Of a DNA stretch of 64,000 bases, positions 53,413 through 64,000 are shown piece after piece; position 1 is the stretch's first letter, and each line of letters starts with the position of its first letter. The translations under genes and the position numbers were made by a program. This DNA is from Pontederia crassipes. Lineage: Eukaryota > Streptophyta > Magnoliopsida > Commelinales > Pontederiaceae. A model generated the notes under the pieces. The model saw only the letters and a program-made list of their open reading frames with translations. It was not told the DNA's origin and did not search any database. The DNA lies in NCBI GenBank assembly GCA_030549335.1, contig CM060189.1:28853001-28917000 (forward strand). Reading direction: 5' to 3'.

Positions 53413-54189
53413 ACTTAATTTTATATCTATGTGATCATTCAACTTTTCAAAAATTTCAAAACATAATCATTCAATTTTTTAAAAAAATTTCAATCATTAA
53501 ATATTAAAATAATAATAAATAAAAAAACTCATAACTCAATTTGGTCGGATCACCCAAATTTTTTATATGTATTAAATATATAATATTATAATAATTATTA
53601 AATTAGAAAATAAAAAATAGAAAAATAAAATACTGACTATATTTTTCCCTAAAATTTGGACTAATACAAAATATTATAATTAGAAAAATAAAAATATTCT
53701 TTCGTGTGAAATTTTGTCAAAGCTGAGCCAAATTGTATTGGGCATCGAGTGGTGTGCTCAGCTAAATCATAACCATGATGTTTCTTTTTTATATATTTAA
53801 ATCTTTAATCTTACATTATAATTATTTTATATATAAAAATAATTTTATTATATATCTAATAATCATAATATCATATATTATAAAAAATTATTTTTTTATT
53901 GGTCCAAATTTTAGGGAAAAATGTAATCTGTATTTTATTTTTCTAATTTTGTATTTCCATAGTTTCATAATATTAATTATCATAATATTATATATTTAAT
54001 ATACATAAAACATTGAACAGGTCATGACCAAATGTGTCTGGTCGATTTAGGTGCCTTTATTTATTTGTTATTATTATTATTATTATTTAAGTTATTAATT
54101 ATGATCGTTATTGAAATTTTAAAAAAGTTGAATGAATAGTGTCTCAAAATTTTGAAAAGCTGAATGATTATGCATATACAAAATTAAGC
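53413..54189. mobile_element. Fold-back element with long imperfect inverted arms
   Basis: The left arm (53413 to about 53670) starts ACTTAATTTTATATC and the right arm (about 53900 to 54189), read inward, starts GCTTAATTTTGTATATG. Matching blocks such as ATCATTCAACTTTTCAAAA and CCCTAAAATTTGGAC recur in inverted order over about 260 bp per arm. The central spacer is AT-rich and the TSD was not resolved. It abuts the Mutator-like element at 54233. Confidence 0.65.
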
Positions 54190-54256
54190 TTGGGTAGAGG
54201 AGAGAGAAAAATACTGATGTTGTATTTTTATTGGATAAAATGGGTAATCACCCCTT

Positions 54257-54900
54257 TTAAAGGGGGTGGAAACCCCAGCTTAGATCGGTCACACTTGTCT
54301 TACTTTGAAAAATAGATATAATATTTAGACATTCGACAAAAAAGTTGCCTTTTCTTCTAGTTTTCAAGTGGTCAATACAATATTGGGTTATTACAAGTGA
54401 TTCTCTAGACATATTAAGTGCTCTAGCAATTCTAAATGGACCCATGCCGAAATCACGCAAGTTATCAATAGCTTCTTTGTACGTTGAGCTTATTTTCCTT
54501 ATGCGACCTCAAATACTTTACTTTCGAAGGACTTGTAAGAGGATGACTATGCTCTTCATGAAATTTTCTTATCTCCCACTTTTCATCTTTTCTTACACCA
54601 ACATATAGATGAGCGGAGCAATCATCCCTGACTTCCCTTCTTTGTGTAAATATTTTTTCAGTTCCTTGCTTCAATCTCTTATGACCTTCTTTAGAACAAA
54701 CAAAAGTTCTATTAATAATATTTTCCGTAATCTTAGACTTGTGTGAATTTTACCTTCTAATAGAAAAGCCAGCCAATTTAGCATACATATTATAATATTT
54801 ATATGCTTCATCTTCTGTTTCAAAGGTCATCCCAACGTATGGTTTTGGTAGCTCATAAGATTTGATATATGCTCAACCATCTTTCTTAATATCTTTTTCG
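54257..54900 (-). pseudogene. FAR1-domain transposase, N-terminal fragment
   Basis: Minus strand: EDEAYKYYNMYAKLAGFSIR, then SAHLYVGVRKDEKWEIRKF, HEEHSHPLTSPSKVKYLR and IARALNMSRESLVITQ. This is the zinc-binding FAR1 DNA-binding region of FAR1/FHY3-like MULE transposases (C...C...H-x-H with HSH here). At least one frameshift lies near 54465, and coding sequence runs straight into the left TIR with no catalytic DDE domain. Confidence 0.75.
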
Positions 54901-55158
54901 TTTAATCCTTTGCCAGACATCTCTTCCATATTGTCAACTCTAACAATGCTCTCTGCATCCATCTCTATAATATTACAACAATCTTTAACATACAAATATG
55001 CAGACAATCAATTATAGAAACACACAAATACTAATGCTAAGAACAAATAATAGCAAAATCTAAACGGACTAATGACCAAATTATAGAGAAAAAGGAGAAT
55101 CAAAATGGACTAATAATATTATATTTGTTTCCATGTTTGTCTGTAACCACCTATCTCT

Positions 55159-55346
55159 ATTCTAAGGTTGCTACATTTGTCAAAGCTAAAATTTTATTCA
55201 TATTAGCTTCTTAGAAAATGAAGATCACTTCTAACACTTTTCATCGCAGCTTCATAAGCCCTAGTAAACGAGAACGTCATTCTAAGGTTGCTACATTTGT
55301 CAAAGCTTAAAATTTATTAATATTAGCTTCTTAGAAAATGAAGATC
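55159..55346. repeat. Two direct copies of a 68-bp segment
   Basis: 55159-55226 and 55279-55346 both run from ATTCTAAGGTTGCTACATTT to AAAATGAAGATC, period 120 bp, with few differences. Inside the Mutator-like element. Confidence 0.85.
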
Positions 55347-55369
55347 GCGGATGAAAATGAATAAGATGT

Positions 55370-55960
55370 CAGGCCTAGCGGCGTTGCATCCGTGGCAGCA
55401 GCGGCGTCCGGGGAAGCACTAGTAGAGGAGGTCAGTCGCCGTCATGGAGAGAAAGTCACTGTCGCCATCACAGAAGTCGCTAACGCGAGAGGAGCCCGAC
55501 GAGCGTGGAGGGAGTGTCGAGCGGGCAGCCATGGCGGGCCGTGGCGCGCATTGAGAGCGACCGTGCCGTCGCCATCGCGGAGGAGGAAGTTGACATGAGT
55601 GTCGAGATCGGGGACCCCGACGCAGCGGCGTCCACGACAGAATCTAGGGCACGAACACAGAGGTGGTCGACCGCTGTTGCGGGGGAGGATGCTGTGGACA
55701 CAGAAGAGGTCGATCGCCGACGCGGAGCGCGGAGATGTTGTGCACAAAGGAGGTCGGTCGCCGTCGCAGTGCGTGGAGGGAGTGGCGCGGCCGTGAGAGG
55801 AGGAAAGAAGAAGAAAGTTTTGACAAGGATTTCGTGTCGACCTTTTGGCACAATAGGCGAACCGAACCGGCCGCAATTCCTCTCCTCCACGAACCGCCAC
55901 AATTTAAAGACAAATCTTGCCTAGACCGGTCCGCCTCGATCTGGGCCGTCGCACCAAGAT
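55370..55960. other. GC-rich internal block of the Mutator-like element
   Basis: Sharply GC-rich next to AT-rich DNA, with long overlapping frames on both strands (for example 55442-55900 minus and 55505-55924 plus). It could be the element's own 5' region or captured host DNA. No domain was recognised. Confidence 0.4.
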
Positions 55961-56274
55961 CGGGCGACGACCGATCTAGGCTGGGGTTTCCACCCCCTTT
56001 AAAGGGGGTGGTTACCCATTTTATCCATTTTTATTTTTAAAATCTGACTTGAAGGAGAGATAATATGCTGACGTGGTGATCCATGAGCATCCACTTCAGC
56101 GTCACGTTAGTGATCCACCGGTTGATTGACGATAACTAGTTGCGATAACCATAGTTGAAATATTTCTGAAGTTGGGTGACTGTCAAAGTGAAGTTTGATA
56201 ACCACATTGAGAATACCCCTAAGTTGAATGGCCATGTTTGAAATTTACTCTTATCATGTTATATAATTTATGTT

Positions 56275-57760
56275 TAGAAAGCCTTAAACTTCCTTAAGAA
56301 AAGTTGTAGATTAAATGGATTTCTATAATGTCCTATAAAGAAATTATGTTTGTTTTGTCAAAAGCTACGGTTTCATGTCAACAATTACATATTATAATGA
56401 TTAATCATCACTAAACTAATCATAGAGGGGATCCCCCTTGCCCTTGCAAGATGAGGCCGAGTGGGTTATGAACCATTATCCAGGGCATGGTCTCATTACT
56501 CAATTGTTAAACTTGCTTTTTTGGCAACCATATATCATACTTGGAAGGAGCGAAATGTCCGAATTTGAAAGCAATCTTATAAAGTCACAAGGGATCTAGA
56601 TTTGCACATAAATCAAAGGTAGGATTAAAAATGGTGCTTCATGATGCATAAAAGAAAATGTGGAAGCAATAAAGACTTTGAAAGGAAAGGTCGACATTCC
56701 AAGCGCTCGAAAGCCGGAACACGCTAGGGCGCTTTCCGTTTCGATAGAGTTATGCTAGGCAATTGTACTTTTTTGGAGCAAAGGAAAATTCGTGGGGACC
56801 TTCTTTCTCCTATTGTATGGATGTCCCTTTTCCTTCCTAAGTCCCTTCAATGTTGTCACCTTCGTTCCTTTCCAGTTTTCAATTTCAATCAATACAAAGA
56901 ATTCCTTTGAAAGAACGGAATGAAATGAATTGATCTCTACACACGAATATTTACTTGGCCTACATATCAAAATATAAATCACAAAATATAAATCACAACA
57001 TAAGCCACAGAACTAGCTGAAACCCATCGAACTGACCAACATACATTATGAAAATCTCATTAATGTGTAGGAAAGAGTTCAATACCACATAAAAACAATT
57101 AAAAATAGTTTAAGAAATCTTAGTCAAACAATTCAAATCCAAGTCAAACACAATCCAAACATTCAAATCTATTGAACACACATTATCAGTCAATCGATTC
57201 TCAAATCAAACAGAGAAAAGTAACTTGAATCACTTTGAATCAAGCACAAATCTTGGAGGAATCAAACGAACGACCAGAAATATCCCTGAATAAAGAGAAC
57301 TCTAACCTCCAGAGTTGATGTGTAAGTTGCCACAAATTACTCTGCTCCTCGATTGATCACCCATTCTTTCATTGAAGTAGAGCAAAGGAGGACAGAGATA
57401 CATAGAGATAGAAGAGAGAGAGGGGGAGAAGAGATGAGAACAAAGGAAGGTTGTAGGGCATCTAATCTTGGTTTATAATGGTCTTCACATGTGAGCTCCA
57501 TTGGTCGAATAAAATGTTTGTCGTTCAAGTTAAGTGTAGCGGGAAACTACACGGATCGAGAGGGTGGGGCCAAGGATGATGGAATCTGAGCCATCCGATC
57601 AACGGAGCCCACTAAAAGGTAATCGTCGGATGGAACTTCCAATGGTGGTGTGCGGGAAGTGGTAAGGAATGTGTGGTCAAGACAACAAACACGAGCTAAC
57701 AAACTTTCTCTCACACGCACACATGTAGATGCGAGTTTGGATCTCGTCATATTAATCTTA
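56275..57760 (-). pseudogene. Actin relic 1: promoter, leader exon and part of leader intron
   Basis: Alignable on the minus strand with the actin 5' regions: upstream blocks (about 57540-57750), TATA-like CATTATAAA (57472-57480), CT-rich leader exon, a retained GT donor after CTCTGGAG (about 57305), and leader-intron sequence down to 56275. No coding exon follows. An L1 fragment (about 56430-56874) splits the intron. Divergence from intact copies is high, so it is old. Confidence 0.75.
56430..56874 (+). mobile_element. L1-type LINE 3' fragment inside actin relic 1
   Basis: Plus-strand translation includes AFLATIYHTWKERNVRI, typical of the C-terminus of plant L1 ORF2, followed by an untranslated tail. 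The insertion edges are set by comparison with the relic at 58355-58550, where the same leader-intron sequence is uninterrupted. Poly-A tail and TSD were not clear. Confidence 0.55.
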
Positions 57761-57914
57761 TCATATCATTATTTAATTTTTATTAGTTTATTAATTACAT
57801 AATAAGTAGTCAAAGACATTAATGTGAAGTCTTCAGCCTAAATTTTATATTTAAATATTAAGACTATGGCAAGAATGATAGAGAAATATAAAAATGATTG
57901 TATTAGAAAATTTC

Positions 57915-58905
57915 GCAACGTAAAATGTCAAAACTTGACCATTTTGGTACCATTGTCAACTACAAGAGATTGAATATGTTCATCATCATTCATTTCTTAG
58001 CTTCTACACTAATAAAAAATATTATTAGCTTACTAAATATAATCATGTTATTTATATCTAATCTAATTGGTTACTTCATTGTCTCAACTTATTAGAACCT
58101 AGGTTGCATGATTGATAGTATTGAAGACATTCACCCCAAATAATCTAACTGGCTGCATGAATATAGAATATGTGATTTAGTTTAGCAAAATTGATGTTTG
58201 AAATAGATTGTTTACTTCTATGTTGGTTGCAATGATCATATTTCTTGTTCCTACGGAATGAGACCTATATGGCTCTATCGGATGTGGTTTAACAACATCA
58301 ATTAGTAACCCTAATGGAGATCATATACACCAACTATTAGCATCTTATGTGCTTAATGTTCAGAAACCTTCAACTTCCCTAAGAAAAGTTGTAGATCAAA
58401 TGGATTTCTATGATGTCCTATACAAAAACTACATTTGTTATATCAAAAGATATGCATGGTTTCACATTAGCATTACAAATTATAATGATCAATCATCACT
58501 CAACTTATCATATTACTGAATTTCATCAATAAAAGAATTCCTTTGAAATAAAGAATGAAATAATTTCCACACGAATATTTACTTGATTTACAAATCATAA
58601 AATAAGTCACAAGATCTAAATCACTTCAATCAAATTGCATAAGTTGTAGATCTACCCGAAACTCATTGATCATGACAAGATACATCACAAAAATCCCATT
58701 AAATGTGTAGGGAATAGTTCAAAATCATCATCAGAATGATTGAAAAAAAGTTTAAAAATCTTAATCAAACAATTCAAATCTAAGACAAATGTAGTCTCAT
58801 CCGGATCCATAGAACAAATGCACCATCGACCAACTGATTCCGAATCATAATGCAGAAAAGTAACTCAAATCACTTCGAATTAGGCACCGATCCAACGCGG
58901 GATCA
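57915..58905 (-). pseudogene. Actin relic 2: first coding exon and leader intron
   Basis: The minus strand holds a decayed first coding exon (57934-57993, 60 nt) reading MNDDEHIQSLVVDNGTKMVK, with TT where the donor GT should be. An acceptor-like GTGTAG lies just upstream, followed by leader-intron sequence to about 58905. Exons 2-4 are absent. It lies immediately upstream of relic 1 in the same orientation. It retains the VV in place of VC seen in the three intact genes. Confidence 0.8.
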
Positions 58906-59844
58906 ACGAAGAGGGGATGCCAACGATATCTTCAAGCAAGCGGAGAAGCATGACGATGGAACCTCAAAGACGAGAGGAGCGTGCTGAGTAGCATCAAAGT
59001 GAGGTCAATGAAGCGGGGATGCCTGCATCGTTCTTCATGCAAAAGGGGATGCCGACAATTGAAACTTGAAACTTGGAGGCAAGGAGAGGGTGAGCTAAGA
59101 GAATGGGGAGGGGAAAATCAGGACTTTTATTTTGGCCTAAACCCATTTCTAAATCAGTCTTTTGAAACCATTTAACAGGCCTCCAACATTCACAACCAAC
59201 CTACCATATTCCTCTCCCTCCAACATTCACCGGCCTCCCCTTGTCATCAATCATGCCTCAAATTTGCGCTGGCACACCCATCTCCCCGTCCAAGCTTTGT
59301 ATTGGTCTCTTCTTTGTGCGCAAATTGTTGCTGCCCTCCTGGGTGTTGATCTCACCTGGCAGCCAACTGTGTGAGAAGATTGTCTTCCCCTCTCCTCATG
59401 TTGCTTATGACCTATGCTAAATGAACATGACACGAAGACTACCAATTGTCTTCCCTTCCCTTGTTTCTTGTAGCCGACACATGACGCCTGCTATTCAATC
59501 AATTTATAATGTACCAAATTTATTTTGAAATTTGGTTAAGTTAGATGCATCTTATACATGCCGATTGAGAGATAATGGAAGATGGGGATCAATTATGAAA
59601 TAGAATGAATGATCTAAGGGACAATTTTTCTAAGTATTTTGTTGTTTGAACTGTTGTTAGACCGACAATACAAGAGCGTCTGAATCGGTCAAAACAAAAG
59701 TTGAATCGAGATTTAATAAATATGAACTGAACCACACCATCTCGAGCATCCATGTGTGATCTGACGGTGCACTTTTCATACAAATGGATTAAAATTTGCT
59801 CCATATATCTCTTAAACTCATCCAAAAATATACTACCTTTTTTT
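58906..59844. other. Intergenic DNA
   Basis: A moderately GC-rich stretch (58906-59110) with repeated GGGGATGCC motifs, then AT-rich. The frames at 58981-59374 and 59589-60038 have no recognised domain. Confidence 0.4.
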
Positions 59845-60570
59845 ATAAAATGGGAGTGCTGCCTAGTCTTTGGCAGCACCCTAGCCTTCCTTCTATAGTA
59901 TATGTTTAGCTGCCCTATAAGTGATCCTTCTGCTGTAACTAATGAGAAGACACAAAACCAGGACCAGTAACTAAAGCATAACACGAGAATAGCTGCAATC
60001 GAGTAATCATTTATGTGTCCTAATTTAAATGATCTCAAATTAGTTGCAATTGGATAGTCAATCCCGTTGAACTCAATATCTACGGCGAAAATTTTGCAGA
60101 CACCCCGTAAGGTTGTTGGAAAATTCGAACTTCATGTTCAATGACTTCCGAGATAACATTTTGTCGACGAGATTATCCAATTAAAGCTCTATAACTTGGA
60201 GACCTGTGCATTTTTTGTGTTGAATAGCCAAATTCTACCACTTCAAGCTGACCAACTAAGTTCCGGTGAGTCGACATGGGTTTTGGCTTTGGATGGGGTC
60301 GAAGACGCCATCGCGAGGAAGCACGGGTAGGGGACGAAGGCAAGAATGTTATCTGTAGTCATGAATCTGAGAGTGGGAGTGAGATGAGGTGAAGGGACGA
60401 GGCTGCGATCTCAGGGGGATGGGTGGGTAGAGGGCAAGGTGAAAAAAACATAAGGTAAAAGGTAAGGAACGACGAAAGGGAAAAAAAAAAAGTTTAACAG
60501 TCAAGATCGAACGGATGTGCTTTCCTAGTCCGGAGGGCGCTGCCAAAAGATTAGGCAGCACCAACATTTA
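59845..60570. mobile_element. TIR element of about 0.7 kb ending beside actin copy C
   Basis: Inverted ends: GTGCTGCCTAGTCTTTGGCA (from 59853) and, on the other strand, GTGCTGCCTAATCTTTTGGC (from about 60562). Each end also folds on itself (GCTGCC with GGCAGC). The edges may extend about 10 bp further and no TSD was settled. Its right edge lies within about 10 bp of where similarity between actin copies A and C stops. Confidence 0.6.
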
Positions 60571-60969
60571 ACCCATCTTTTGCATACACAGTGCCAGTTT
60601 CCCGAAGCAAACCTGGATAAGAATAATTGTCTCATACATTATACTAACATAAAACAAATAAACAACCAGCATAACACAAAGCAACTGGAACTCAAAATCC
60701 ACAAACCAGTTCAAAGCAAGAAAGGCTTCCAGACTAACAACCCCTATATATCTGACATAAACAAATGGCTCCCTGAGAGAACAAGAACACTTCGATCTCT
60801 AGTTCAGAATCTCCGCTAATTCCAGCCACTGAAGGTGAAGTTTGGTAATAGTACAAAATACCACCTCGAAACGGATTCCACCACCATTCTTCTTACTAAA
60901 GCCACCATTTATATATATTCTGCTTAAATGACCGAGGGACATAATAAAAACACACAGGACTCCAAGCGT

Positions 60970-62661
60970 TTAGAAGCACTTCCTGTGGACAATTGCAGGA
61001 CCAGATTCTTCATACTCTCCCTTGGATATCCACATCTGCAAATATTAACGATATCAATATCAAATAGTGTAGAAACGTCAAGGCTAAAACCTGTACACAC
61101 TAAATGCCCCAGCTATAGTTTTTTTTTCTTTTGAGGTGAGCCCCAGCTAGAGTTTTTCCCCATGATCCACCACAAAAGGCCATTTTGCACCCAAGACCCA
61201 TGAACACTAAAAAGTTTAATCATCACACTTTATGTAATGGGTCTCAAACATTAAAATTGTAGTAGATAAAAACATAGCATCGCCATTTAGTGAAAGGTGG
61301 TTATTTTACTTGATAGCTGAAATGATCATTGTGTGCACAATTAAAAGCCCATAATGGAAAGGATTAAACTACTTCATCGTACAATAACAAAGCATCTTAC
61401 CTGTTGGAAGGTGCTGAGCGAGGCCAGAATGGATCCACCAATCCAAACAGAATATTTCCTTTCAGGTGGTGCAACCACCTTGATCTTCATGCTACTTGGA
61501 GCAAGTGCAGTGATTTCCTTGCTCATACGATCAGCAATGCCCGGGAACATGGTTGACCCACCACTGAGAACAATGTTTCCATAGAGATCCTTTCTGATAT
61601 CAACATCGCACTTCATAATTGAATTGTAGGTAGTTTCGTGAATACCAGCAGCTTCCATACCGATCAAAGATGGCTGGAAGAGGACCTCTGCACATCTAAA
61701 TCTCTCAGCTCCAATAGTAATAACCTGACCATCTGGTAATTCATAGCTCTTTTCAACAGCAGAACTGCTCTTAGCAGTCTCTAGTTCCTGTTCAAAATCA
61801 AGTGCAACATATGCTAGCTTCTCCTTCATGTCTCTTACAATTTCCCGTTCTGCAGTGGTGGTGAAGGAATACCCTCTTTCTGTTAGAATCTTCATCAGGG
61901 CATCAGTGAGATCACGGCCAGCAAGGTCCAGTCGAAGGATAGCATGAGGAAGGGCATAGCCCTCATAAATTGGCACTGTATGGCTGACACCATCACCAGA
62001 GTCAAGCACGATACCTGTAGAAAATTCACATAAAAGATAAACTTCATGTACAAAAACAAAAAAACACAAGTTCAATAGTACGCCCACTAGCATACAAGGA
62101 AAATACATACCAGTAGTACGCCCACTAGCATACAAGGAAAGAACGGCCTGAATTGCAACATACATGGCAGGCACATTGAACGTCTCAAACATAATCTGGG
62201 TCATCTTCTCTCTGTTTGCCTTGGGATTGAGAGGGGCTTCAGTGAGCAAGACTGGGTGTTCCTCAGGAGCCACACGGAGCTCATTGTAAAAGGTGTGATG
62301 CCAGATCTTTTCCATATCATCCCAGTTACTGACAATGCCGTGCTCAATAGGGTATTTCAGAGTCAAAATACCCCTCTTGGACTGGGCTTCATCACCCACA
62401 TATGCATCTTTTTGACCCATACCAACCATCACACCTGTGTGACGAGGCCTGCCAACAATACTTGGGAAGACTGCCCTAGGAGCATCATCACCCGCAAATC
62501 CAGCCTATAGTCAAGAAATGAATGCAATATTGACTTAGACTACAATAAGAAATAAAAGAGAAAACAACTGTATAAAAAAATTGAAAGGTAAGATGTCAAA
62601 CCTTGACCATTCCGGTACCATTGTCTACAACAAGAGGCTGGATATCCTCGCTGTCGGCCAT
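60970..62661 (-). CDS. ACT: Actin, copy C (377 aa)
   Basis: Complete plant actin. Coding exons on the minus strand: 62602-62661 (60 nt), 62111-62504 (394), 61401-62014 (614), 60970-61035 (66, stop TAA rather than TAG). The protein is identical to copy A. Intron 2 is 96 nt, a multiple of three and free of stops, so exons 2 and 3 form one long open frame through it. It contains the same partial exon-2 duplication as copy B. Intron 3 is 365 nt. The 5'-UTR piece is 62662-62670. The 3' flank is similar to copy A down to about 60577. Confidence 0.98.
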
Positions 62662-62670
62662 TTCTAAGTT

Positions 62671-63687
62671 CTGCAACAACCACGAAATTGTATTGGCTCC
62701 AGAATGTATAATCATGTAATTTATTATATTTTTATGGCGACAATAATGTAATTATGTCTACCAGGCGACTGCATGTAACTTTTATCCAAGCCTAGTTTGA
62801 TGATCTCTAGAATTATGCTTCTACTTGTATTTTAATATTGTCCCAGATTTTTCAATGTTTTCGGTTTTCACAGATCGGTAAAAAATCGTTGTCACTATAG
62901 TTATAATTATTCATGTTCCACGAGAAGATCACGGGTGAGTCAGAACCATCAAAAGCTGATTACATATCAAGAGCATAATCTGGTCAATAACCATGTGGGA
63001 CGTTGAACGAGGCCACATTCTCCGTGTATTAGCATTTAAATTCACAAGTTACTCGGATTATTTGTATTCCATCAGTAACGAGGGACCAAAAAGTTATGAA
63101 ATTAATGTTCAGACATTCAGTTTCTACAAGAAATTTTGTAGATCAAATGGATTCGACAGAAGCCCTATATGAAGCCTACGTCAATTACGTCTAAGATATG
63201 CTATTTTTTCAGGATATGGTCAACTGTGATGATCGAACAAATAAACTCTCATATTACTACAAATTTCCTAACCACTAAACGATGCTCAAAAGGTAAAGAG
63301 CTCCTTTACAACCAAAGAAATCAAGTGATCACCGCACTAATATTCACTTGACCTACAGATCGCGAAAAAAATCACAAGATCTAAAGCACTCCGATCAAAT
63401 CGCAAAATGAGACCACAGATCCAACCGAAACCCATCAAATCAGCCAACATATTGCACGGAGATGTCATCAAACGGACGACAGAAAAAAATAAAAAGTATA
63501 CAAAAAAAAGTTTCTTAGCCAAACCACTCAAATCCAAGTCAAACACCGTCCGATCGTTCCGATCTATCTACAAACCGTTCCCGAATCAAACGGAAAAGAA
63601 AGAACTCGGATCACTTCAAATCGGGCAGCCATCTGCGGAATGAAATGAACAAGACGGAGAGATCCACGGATCGGGGAGATCCCTTAC
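62671..63687 (-). other. Leader intron of actin copy C
   Basis: Donor CGTAG|GTAAG at 63687, acceptor TTGCAG|AACTTAG at 62671; 1017 nt. Homologous to those of copies A and B. Confidence 0.85.
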
Positions 63688-64000
63688 CTACGGAGACGAG
63701 ATGTGAGCTGCGAATCGGCCTGCGCCCCGATCTGCCGCCCCTTCCTTCGCTGCTGCAGAGCGGCGAAGGACAGAGAGAGAGAGGAGAGAGAGAGAGATGG
63801 GGAGTAAGAGAGGCGTAGGGCTTCGCCGCATGGCTTATAATGGTCTACGTAGGATATCTGTTGGGCGCTCGAGATGTTTGGTGTTCTGGGCAGTGTAGCG
63901 GTTCTCGGGTGGCGAAGGGGTTCGGAAAAAGGCAGACCTGGCAATGACGGGGATGATGATATCTAAACCGTCCGATCCGCGGGGCCCGCGGAAAAGTAAC
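63688..64000 (-). promoter_or_regulatory. Non-coding exon 1 and partial promoter of actin copy C
   Basis: The leader exon starts at the splice donor (63688) and extends to roughly 63805. TATA-like CATTATAAG is at 63834-63842 on the minus strand. The rest of the promoter continues beyond the window end. It has a run of 4 G where copy A has 22. Confidence 0.75.

Larger units (their letters stand above)
54233..56026 (-). mobile_element. Mutator-like element (FAR1 type), 1794 bp
   Basis: The left end reads GGATAAAATGGGTAATCACC and the right end, read inward, GGATAAAATGGGTAACCACC. The TIRs pair over more than 50 bp, and each contains its own CCCCTTTTAAAGGGG-like palindrome. A perfect 9-bp TSD ATTTTTATT lies at 54224-54232 and 56027-56035, as expected for Mutator. 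It encodes the N-terminal FAR1 part of a transposase on the minus strand and lacks the DDE domain, so it is a deletion derivative. Confidence 0.9.

Noticed and set aside
55442-55924. Captured gene in the Mutator-like element
   Set aside because: Frames are open on both strands through high GC content, and none shows a recognisable domain; kept only as a possibility.
61374-62432. 352-codon frame suggesting an intronless actin
   Set aside because: It is exons 2 and 3 of copy C joined through a stop-free intron that retains GT and AG borders. The inserted residues have no counterpart in actins.

Overview
The window is nuclear DNA from a flowering plant, most likely a monocot. The evidence is GT-AG introns, plant actin exon sizes (60/394/614/66 nt), a monocot-like YKT6 protein, and a background of plant transposons. 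It is AT-rich and gene-poor. The gene-sized CDS I can support belong to three functions: actin (three intact copies, all minus strand), LSM3 (plus strand) and YKT6 (minus strand).

Layout. 0-8 kb: AT-rich DNA, a GC-rich island with three G-boxes, and a 4 kb terminal-inverted-repeat (TIR) element carrying a broken viroplasmin/RNase H1-N-like ORF. 8.3-12.3 kb: actin copy A with a 5'-UTR leader intron, promoter and a run of 22 G. 13.4-19.8 kb: two long solo LTRs of Del/Tekay type; the second has a perfect 5-bp target-site duplication (TSD) and an array of CACG-AC-CGTG inverted motifs. 21.1-24.8 kb: a decayed CACTA element (TSD CAT) with a GC-rich minisatellite. 27.7-31.3 kb: LSM3. 31.5-37.9 kb: a SINE, then a decayed Ty3 chromovirus that holds an opposite-orientation solo LTR of its own family (itself split by a hAT-like MITE) and a second hAT-like element. 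38.0-41.8 kb: actin copy B. 44.2-52.4 kb: YKT6, whose introns hold five short RTE-type LINE insertions and a copia remnant. 53.4-56.0 kb: a fold-back element and a FAR1-type Mutator-like element with a perfect 9-bp TSD. 56.3-58.9 kb: two actin relics, one interrupted by an L1 fragment. 59.8-60.6 kb: a TIR element. 60.6-64.0 kb: actin copy C, whose promoter runs off the window.

Functional reading. Actin builds the cytoskeleton, LSM3 is part of the Lsm1-7 and Lsm2-8 rings for mRNA decay and U6 snRNA, and YKT6 is a lipid-anchored R-SNARE. They are housekeeping genes with no operon-like relation. The most notable signals are the dispersed same-strand actin family in different stages of birth and decay, the layered transposon nests whose insertion order can be read from TSDs, and the repeated RTE colonisation of YKT6 introns. 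All calls come from reading the sequence; no database search was run.
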